Origin: Galerina marginata | Lineage: Eukaryota > Basidiomycota > Agaricomycetes > Agaricales > Galerinaceae | Reading direction: 5' to 3' | Length of the DNA: 64,000 bases | Assembly: GCA_023014335.1 (NCBI GenBank) | Contig: JAECYW010000003.1 | Span: 62,001-126,000 of the forward strand | Shown here: positions 56,651 through 64,000 of the stretch, piece after piece | Position numbering within the stretch: the stretch's first letter is position 1 | Layout: each line of letters begins with the position of its first letter | Position numbers and translations under genes: made by a program | The notes under the pieces: generated by a model | What the model saw: only the letters and a program-made list of their open reading frames with translations | Databases searched by the model: none | What the model was told of the DNA's origin: nothing

Positions 56651-57813
56651 ATGGTCAAATGGGGCGAGCTCAGTCTCATGGAGATATCCGAGTTATATGG
56701 GGTCATATGTGCTGCAATGGCTTACGTCGTCGTCGTCGCACTTTCCTACCTCTGCATTCACGCATTTGTAAAGGGAAAAGGATCATCGAGTTACTCCACC
56801 CCGAAACGGCGCTTTAACATCCTATATATAATCGTTCTTCTATTGCTCAGTACTTTCTCACTAATCCAGCAGGCTTATGGCATGACGATGACGGCTTTTA
56901 TTTCACAAGAGGACGCATCGTGGTTTGAAACTGCTCCTGCCGTTTTGCCATTCACAATTTGGGCGGCAGATGCTTTCATGGTAAATAATTCTCTTGTGTG
57001 AAACAGTCTATTACCCATCCTTTCTCACAGATCTGGCGCTGCACAGTACTTTATCAAGGCATTTCTACCAAATACAGAATAATATTGATCAGCGTCCTCT
57101 CTCTGCTTGCTTTGATCTCGTTTGGTGAGCTTTACTACTAATTTACTAGTAGCTTTCGCGGCGAAATCTCTCATAGACATAATTCAGGGGCTGGAATCAT
57201 CTATTTCATTCCGTTTGGATGGCAAGGTGGGTCATTTTGATAGATCTTGCTTGTTCCTAGATTGAACGCGTCACATGTGAAGCCGGCGGAGTGAACATTT
57301 CACTTGTTACCCCAAAACGCCTGAGCCTTGTATGGCAAATTTTTTATCAGGACGCTTTACCTGTGCCGGTCTCGACAGTCGGTAATACCATTCTTTCGGC
57401 TCTTATCGTTTTTCGAATTCTATATCACCAAAGGCATCTCAAAAAAGCTCTGGGAACAGCACATACATCAATTTACTCCAGAATTATGGCCATGTGTGTC
57501 GAGTCATGCGCCTTGATTGTGGTAGTCGGCGTGGTGTATATGGTTATTTCCTTGAAAAACTTTCCTGGAGTTGAAATTCCGTTATACCTTCTCCCTCAAA
57601 TTTGTGTGAGTACACTTATCTGCTTCGTCCAAAGTATCCAGTTAAGCCCAAATTTTTCATTGCTTGCAGGTTATATCACCTCTCATGATCATCTACCGGG
57701 TTGCACATGGAAAAGATGCCACAAACACGAAGACCCCGCTTAGCGTGGGCAACACAATAGAAAGAGAGATCCATTTCGTTATGCCAAATTCAACCGGAGA
57801 CATAGGGGAATGA
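56651..57813 (+). CDS. Multi-helix membrane protein with WRC motif, orphan family, 309 aa
   Basis: Same broad basidiomycete seven-helix family as the gene at 47702, but a different protein; role unknown. Five exons (56651-56980, 57031-57124, 57188-57226, 57283-57605 and 57670-57813) give 309 aa in frame. Helices seen: ELYGVICAAMAYVVVVALSY, ILYIIVLLLLSTFSLIQQ, TIWAADAFM, ILISVLSLLALISFG, VSTVGNTILSALIVFRILY, ESCALIVVVGVVYMVIS and LLPQICVISPLMIIYRVA. The family signature IWRCTVLY starts at residue 111, directly after an intron, the same place as in the other member (IWRCFFVW at 172). The acceptor of exon 4 (GTGAAG/CCGGC) was chosen because nearer AGs lead to stops. The C-terminus is short and polar. 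The topology fits a plasma-membrane or endomembrane receptor-like protein, which is inference. Confidence 0.87.
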
Positions 57814-60445
57814 GTTTGAAGTTAGTCCACCTCTGATACTCGAATAGATGCACGCACGGTTTTAATAGTTTGTAGTTTCGAGAGGATCGAAGTCAGCGGC
57901 TAAAAGCAATGTCCTGGGTAAATCTCGAATCACAAGTTTCTGTCAGTAAGTACGCTTTAGAATTGCTATTTCATTTTGGTGGGCCGCCGTTTTCGAATGC
58001 CGTATAATTTAATTTTGCGAGTGTAAGTCCTATGAAATTATGCCATGCTTATCCGAGGGAGGAATAAGACTAGATGAGACAAAGACTGTACCGCATCAGC
58101 AAGCATTGAATTCCTAACATATATTTACAGGTAATATACACATTTCGATGTCTCTTTCGCCTTCTTACTAAGAGGTCGTCAAAATCTACTCATCCACACC
58201 ACGAGAGAAAAAAATACGACATACCCAACTTTCAAGCCTTATATCCGTACCAAACAACTTCCAAACGTCCCAGACAGCCTCCGCCAACATTGTTCGGAAT
58301 CACCTCAGGCAGGGAATTCTCCAGTAGGAGGGGCGTATTGCCGTCTTTGTCTTGTCTTTGTTTTAGACTCCAATGGCGGACAATGTGACGGTCAAACTAG
58401 ATTATCGCTGAAGACGTGAATGGGACGCGGAATGGGAAATGTGACGGGAATATGACGGACGGCTACACGTTTATAGAGGGGGCGAGCGAGGAGGTCCTGG
58501 GCTGAATCGCAGAGGATGCTTCCCGTTGCCCAGAAGTCGGATGACGTAGTTGGAAGACTACTCTCGTGTAAAAAGGTGTACATCCTGCTCTATGCACAGA
58601 TGAAAATGACGAGTTAACGTGGCGATCGACGTGGTAGAAAAACGCAGATGGCAGGAGCCAGAAAAAAAGGAAGGGGTCGAGCGGCGGCTGGGAAGTCGGT
58701 GGGTACACTCGGAAGTGGCAAAAATGCTGATCCCAGCTGTACGACTGGGGTTTTCCTTCCCGTTCCAAAGCGTAGGGCGAAAAATGCAGTATCTGCAGCT
58801 TGAGTAATGGACGGGAACCCCTGATCGAATGCGGGAATATCGCTTTTGAAGTGCAACAATGGTGCGCAAAGAGCGGATCTCGGAATGAGCGGGAAACTGC
58901 CAACAGGGAGCTACAGAAGGACAAAGAAATTTCAACAGCGACTTCAAAGGCAATACCCCGGGAGGTACGTACATAGTCATTTCTCATTTAGCTCGTGTTC
59001 CCATCCTGATAGAAATGCAACGTCAACGCTTCCGTAAGTCTTGCAAGTAATTCCAGGTGCGTAGCTGGTCGATTACGAGCGGTAACTCTTAGAAAAATCG
59101 GTAAAAGAGCTAAGCTTTACAAACTTGTTTGCTCACCCTGAAATTGAACTCGCACCACGACAGGAAAGCCGGAAAAACGAATAGCAGCATATGCAATGCG
59201 CAGTGTCGTACAAATCGTTCGGATCTTGTAGGTGTCGAGGATTTCCGCAGAATAGAGGCTACGAACGTATTTGGTATCTTATAGAGGATCGAAAGAGAGC
59301 GTAGATGGACGAAACGAACACACAAAACAAACACGGGGGTGATGGGCGGGTTGCCACAAATTGAAATTTGATCCCAACGGCCAAACACGTGATTTATATA
59401 ATGACGCGACGCGTCCCCGTTCCCAAAAGCAATCCTTTGCTCTTATTTCCGTGTACGGCTGCTTGAGCCTTATAAAACTGGAGAAAACAAGGGTGAAAAA
59501 ACGAAGATGTGCTTCCAGAATCGTCGGAGGTAGTTGGAATCTGTCATTAGGTATCTCTCCGTGTGTCGAGGTCTCAATTTCAATTTTTCTGCTTTGGTAT
59601 TCTTTTCTTTGGACTAATTCTACACTACTTTGAGTTTTTCGCTTTGCTGCCGCATGACTGTCTTACTAATTTCAAGGCTAATGTTCCTAATTAAGAAGTG
59701 TAAGCCGAAAATATATCAGGTTTTTCTCTTGCAGTCTTCCAGGCTGTTCCACTTTACTGACCGTTACATCCAGTGATATCGAAAGTGGGAAAATGTCATC
59801 GGTTTTTGGCAGTGTTGCTTGGACCGGCAGTGTTCTGGCCCCGCCTCGACGCCAGTTCTCAAGAACAAGGCAGACATACTGTGAGAATGAGTGAGAGTGC
59901 GTTAAGAATAGCATATTGTGTCGATCTTTCTGCTTCGTTGACCATCGGAGTTCGAAATATTTAGGTGCTGTACAGCTGGTTCAGCCACCCAAAGCCGTAA
60001 ACCGAAAGAGAGCGAGATGAACTTAAGAGAGGACACAAGAAGAATTAATAGAGTAGAGTAAGCGATCATCAGCGAAGGGGCTACTTCCACAGCACCGTCT
60101 TTGAAACACTGGTTTTAATGAAATCATGAACGGGAAGAACTTTTGTTTGAGTCCGATATCACCACCATCATAATAGCAGCCGAACTGACCGACAATTGGA
60201 CCAATAGCTGAACACCAGCTTTCTGAGGCTATTAAAGGACGTGCATTCTTGGATACTCGAGTATAATCAATCTAGGGGTAGGTTGGGCGGTGCCATTCAT
60301 GGTTTAGAATTTCAGTGGGCATTAAAATAGACGTGCGGCGACCTACTTGAAGCTATAGGTGTCGAACAGTTATAACGAGAAGCGGCGTGTCAGTACGCTA
60401 CACCTTTGCCTTCACCCAACTTCCCCAGATACCAGCAGTCAAAAC
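57814..60445 (+). repeat. Family B copy 2 and upstream region of the DUF6534 gene
   Basis: 58140-58330 matches the family B start at 51.66 and 40.02 kb. 58.5-59.33 kb matches parts of 53.6-54.16 and 55.78-55.9 kb. 59.76-60.36 kb matches 56.04-56.40 kb. Relative to the other copy it lacks the 1.6-kb transposon and the GC-rich filler. A 174-codon minus-strand frame (58463-58987) lies in the repeat and is not conserved, so it is not called. 57814-58139 shows nothing. Confidence 0.6.
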
Positions 60446-62409
60446 ATGGCTGTCCCATTTGAAGTTTCGACTATGTAAGTTCTAAATCCCGTCGATTATT
60501 TGCCTCATTGCTGACGCCGGCCTACCGTCTGTTAGACTAGGCCCACTACTCATTGGTGTTATCTTAAACGCAATGCTGTATGGCGTAAGTGCAAAACGAA
60601 TGCCCAAAATTTAAAAACCTGCTCACTGGAATTCTTGGCGATCAGATTTGTGTTGTTCAGGTTAGATATCCTGTCATGTCTCGACAAGAAATGCCCTAAT
60701 TAAACTCCATAACAAGTGCTTCATCTATTATCAAACGTATAAGAGGTAAAGCCTTATTTACCGGACCGTTCAAAAAAATTACTCATTCGCCGAAGAGATG
60801 CTACTTGGATTCGCTATTTTGTGAGCATTGAGGAACGGGCCAGTGTTTCTGAATTAATCATCATATTTTCAAGGTCCTATACCTATTTATTTTGGAAAGC
60901 TGTAACACAGTCTTTGACATTGGGATGGCCTTCGAGCCTTTAATTCTAAACTTCGGTGAAAACACAGTGCCCTCACGTCCAGTATGAATTTAGCTGACTT
61001 ATTGACTAGGCAACCCGATTGCATACACCAGCACGCCAACAAGTGAGCCCTATCCTTTCGTGGAGTACCTTGGATCGATTAACAGTGCTTACGTTCTGCA
61101 GTGATAATACCAGGTAAGCACTACGAGATTCTTTCCAAAATTTGCTCATGGAACATTCTTAGATCCCATTGTCACTGTAAGTTTAAATACTTGCCCGCTT
61201 CGACAAGTTTTGATCTAATATGAAGACTCCAGGTAATGATTTCAACCCCAGTCCAATTCTTTATCGCGTGGCGGGTAAAGATCGTTAGTGGATCTTGGTT
61301 CATGCCGCTTGTTATCGTGTTCTTTGCGGCATGCTTTTTCAGTACGTTCAAATACCTGGAGCTATAATACACAGGTTAAATTCCCCAAACAGTTGGTGGT
61401 TCGGCGGTTGGTGTTTTAAACATTATCATTCGCGAACGTGCCAAATTACAACGTGTAGAACCCGCGCTGATTATTTGGCTGGTGTCCTCTGCTTTAGCGG
61501 ATGTTCTCGTTGCCTTTTCGTTATCGTGGTCTCTGGTATGTTTTCCTCTACCTTGAACCAGTTTTGGCGCTGCATTGTTTTATCGAAGATTCGACGAAGG
61601 ACGGGAATCAAGTCTACCGACGATCAAATAACAAGGATCATCCTATGTACGTTTATTCTCTTGAGCGTACTGCCTTGATATTGAATGTTGACATGTTTCT
61701 ACGCTTTTCTTACCAGTGACGGTGCAAACTGGTTCTCTTACTGCGCTTTTTGCTTTCGCAGACGTCATAATTTTTCTTCTCTTCCCGGTAAGTAGGCAGA
61801 AATACTACCGATAACCCTACGCTTCTAAACATAATCGAATTCTCACTCTTCCAGGCCACCAATGTGTCAGAGATATTAAATGGGTTTCTTTGTTTCGATA
61901 CTAATCGATTATTTCTGTAGAAACTTTGTGTTCGACCTCGCCCTCTCTAAGCTCTGCACCAATTCGCTTTTATGCACGTATGTACGCTTGTGTATATTCC
62001 TCCCTTGCAATTTAACGTCAAAATGCCAGGTTGAATGCCCGTTCGGGATGGAATGGCTTATCGGACTCAGCTGGCGGAACGTCTGCCAATGGTCTCTTTG
62101 GACAAATGCCTTCACGAATGAACACCAAGGTGAGCATTTTAATCACCCTTTCCGTTAAGATGTAATCAATTCGCCCAGCATGGCTTCGGCAACGAGACAA
62201 CTATTGTAAGTGTCGTATTTCTCGTATCAGAATCAACTCTGAGTCCCTGAGTTTCCCAGACGACTGATGTATTCGAATTCCATGAAATATCCGTAGGGAG
62301 TAAAACGAAAACGCTTGAAAACGGTATCCACGTTCACAAGGTGGTTGAACATTACTCGGAGAGCGGAAAATTTGGCGCCTCTAGTAGGCTACCTATCAGT
62401 GTAGCATAA
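60446..62409 (+). CDS. DUF6534-type multi-helix membrane protein, 18 exons, 337 aa
   Basis: Basidiomycete-specific family of unknown role. The 18 exons are 60446-60474, 60536-60584, 60646-60660, 60717-60745, 60796-60820, 60874-60955, 61010-61042, 61102-61113, 61163-61176, 61233-61341, 61393-61535, 61589-61646, 61717-61787, 61855-61865, 61921-61977, 62030-62129, 62179-62205 and 62260-62409. The phases agree throughout and give 337 aa. Family marks in order are LGPLLIGVILNAMLYGI, WIRYFVLYLFILES, STPVQFFIAWRVK, KSTDDQITRIIL after residue 187, LTVQTGSLTALFAF, NFVFDLALSKLCTNSLL and TLNARSGW. Together these identify the DUF6534 domain well. The N-terminus faces outward in the usual model and the last 90 residues are polar. 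Four exons are only 11-15 bp. Its upstream region is a copy of that of the gene at 56651. Confidence 0.9.
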
Positions 62410-63041
62410 TCAATGTACATGTTCCAGCTAGTACTCGAAGATTAGGACACGGGCATATCTCTATTAGACTTTGGATTGACGAAAAGTAATAGAAACAACC
62501 CACTATTCTCAGAGCTGCGTATGGTTATTTATATCTTTATTATGAACACTCGGGACTCGGTATAACACGGTCAGTGGGCAATCCCAAACCCCATCACAGC
62601 ACTTCCTCCTCTCGAAGTCATCTGTTTTGGGCGATGTCCGTGTTTACCAGGATTCAGAGAACCAGTCGACTGCCTGATTCATTCGCTTCTATTTAGAAAA
62701 TTCCTTCCAACTTGAAGGCTGTGACAAGCTTCAGTATCGCAACAGAAACCCTTTCGATGCTTACCTCACAACAGTTCCCATCACAGCGCTAGCTTGCGCT
62801 TCCTCGCATTCGCAAACACGAACTTCGGTGTGCAACGGAATCCACACCGCATCTGCAATTTTAGTCTCCGTACGTCTCGCAGCCGATGGTTAGGACTTCA
62901 ATCAAAGCTGTAGGTTATAAAAAGCGAGGGAGTAGCCCAGTATACTCAGTCGAAGCCGGTCTTCACCCCCATCCCATTCCTTGCAATCGCCAACGCTGGT
63001 CGTTTAAACCAACCTACCACCCAGATATCATATATATCACG
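62410..63041. promoter_or_regulatory. Promoter region with TATA box of the secreted peptide precursor
   Basis: TATAAAAAGCGAGG starts at 62916, about 126 bp before the start codon, a strong TATA-type core promoter, as often seen in highly expressed or inducible secreted-protein genes. No gene is seen in the remainder. Confidence 0.55.
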
Positions 63042-63773
63042 ATGTCCCGAACTGGTCTCCTTTCTCTCATTTTCTTCTGCCTGTCCATTAGCCTCGTTGC
63101 ATCTGCGCCTTTACCAGAGCTCGGATCAAAGTAGGTTTTGTCACGGTTGTCATACATTGATGCACCGTATTAATTTTTGTGCCAGTTTGATTGAGCGTTC
63201 CTACGATTACGAGTCCGACGACATATTTGAGCGCTCTCCTGCCTTATTCGATCGGGATCTCCACACAGAGGACGAATATTTTTCGGTGCGTTCAAGAACT
63301 ATTACTCCACCCGACGATCTGAACTGACGGGATACGTACGTCAAACATAGCGCGATGAATTCGATAATATCGACCTCGAGAGCAGGGGCTTCTTCAAAAA
63401 TCTCGGGCACGATCTTGCGAAAGCAGGGAAAGGCCTAGCGAAGGTCGACCTGAGAGTAGCGTCTGCCGCCTCAGGCGCCGTTTCCAAAGCCACCAGATTC
63501 ATCCCGGGAGTGGGAAAAGGCGTCGGGCTGGCTGCTAAAGCCGAATCGCGTCTCACCAACGCGGGTGCCAATGCAATCCATCGCAGGGGGTTCTTTTCAA
63601 AGTTGAAGAAAGCAGCCAAAGGCCTCGTAAAATTCGACCTGAAAGCCATGTCCACAGTCTCGGGGGGTGTCGCGAAGGTCGGCAGGTTTATACCTGGAGT
63701 TGGCAAGGCGGCGACGACGCTCTCGAAGGTGGAGTCGAAGTTTACTGGCGCTGCTGCTAATGCGATAAATTGA
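63042..63773 (+). CDS. Secreted two-peptide precursor with acidic pro-region, 203 aa
   Basis: I do not recognise a family. Three exons (63042-63130, 63186-63285 and 63351-63773) give 203 aa in frame. Residues 1-22 are a clear signal peptide (LLSLIFFCLSISLVASA). Residues 23-75 are strongly acidic (YDYESDDIFE, HTEDEYFS, DEFDNIDLESR). Then come two similar cationic segments, 76-140 and 143-203. Both start GFF, then share a K-rich helix, DL(R/K), RFIPGVGK, and end TxAxANAI. The first is preceded by SR at 74-75 and the second by HRR at 140-142, as for Kex2-like or arginine-directed processing in the secretory pathway. An acidic pro-region balancing basic mature peptides is typical of antimicrobial or membrane-active peptide precursors. 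Two released peptides of about 60 residues are inferred, not shown. There are no Cys residues in the mature part. Confidence 0.8.
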
Positions 63774-64000
63774 TCGAGATTCATCCAAATTTTTTTTTTG
63801 GGAGGATGGGAATGGCGGGGAGACGATTTGTGGCTGGCATATGGATATTTCAATGAAAATAATATCTCAATTTTTCTCCTAGTGTCTGATCCCATGAAGA
63901 AGGATTCGATGCACTTAGAAACAAAGTCCGCTGAGCGGAATCATCATTGAGATACCTAAAAATATTCGTGGGAATTTTCTCCGAGTTCTCTTGATCAACG
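63774..64000. other. 3' flank of the secreted precursor
   Basis: It holds a T-run at 63788-63799, close behind the stop codon. Nothing else is supported before the window ends. Confidence 0.4.

Noticed and set aside
58463..58987. 174-codon minus-strand frame
   Set aside because: Within a family B repeat; not open in the related copy near 53.6 kb and without motif.
1..64000. CRISPR arrays, bacterial operons or riboswitches
   Set aside because: No regularly spaced direct repeats were seen; the intron-rich genes are eukaryotic, so these are not expected.

Overview
The window looks like nuclear DNA of a mushroom-forming basidiomycete (Agaricomycetes). Genes are split by many short introns (about 45-75 bp, GT-AG). 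The protein families are typical of that group: basidiomycete-specific seven-helix membrane proteins, a C2-C2 phosphatidylserine decarboxylase, a jelly-roll single-pass membrane protein and a KDZ-superfamily transposon. I rebuilt the spliced models by hand from splice signals, and reading frame is kept through every exon of the main models.

Layout. 1-3.9 kb: no gene seen. 3.9-12.5 kb: a zinc-homeostasis neighbourhood with a CDF vacuolar-type exporter and two unrelated ZIP importers. 12.5-20 kb: gene-poor, with a decayed repeat (family A). 20.1-22.2 kb: an 11-exon beta-trefoil (ricin-B-like) repeat protein. 22.9-24.9 kb: an intact Tc1/mariner element with DD34E transposase, 26-bp terminal inverted repeats and a TA duplication. 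25.66-39.15 kb: a complete 13.5-kb KDZ transposon with terminal repeats of about 0.5 kb that are nearly identical, a 7-bp target duplication, an uninterrupted 1290-aa transposase and four accessory genes. It splits a second copy of repeat family A, so the empty site can be inferred. 40.9-49.1 kb: a membrane-anchored jelly-roll protein, a 12-exon phosphatidylserine decarboxylase 2, and a multi-helix membrane protein. 49-60.4 kb: repeat-rich DNA with family A and B copies, a 1.6-kb unclassified inverted-repeat transposon, and two more multi-helix membrane protein genes whose upstream regions are copies of one another. 63.0-63.8 kb: a small secreted precursor with an acidic pro-region and two similar cationic peptides separated by basic cleavage sites.

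The zinc genes should together import zinc and store the excess. The KDZ genes form one mobile unit with two divergent gene pairs. The strongest candidates for something undescribed are the multi-gene KDZ element (its four non-transposase genes have no function I can name) and the two-peptide secreted precursor at the right end. Everything here was read by eye; no database search was possible.
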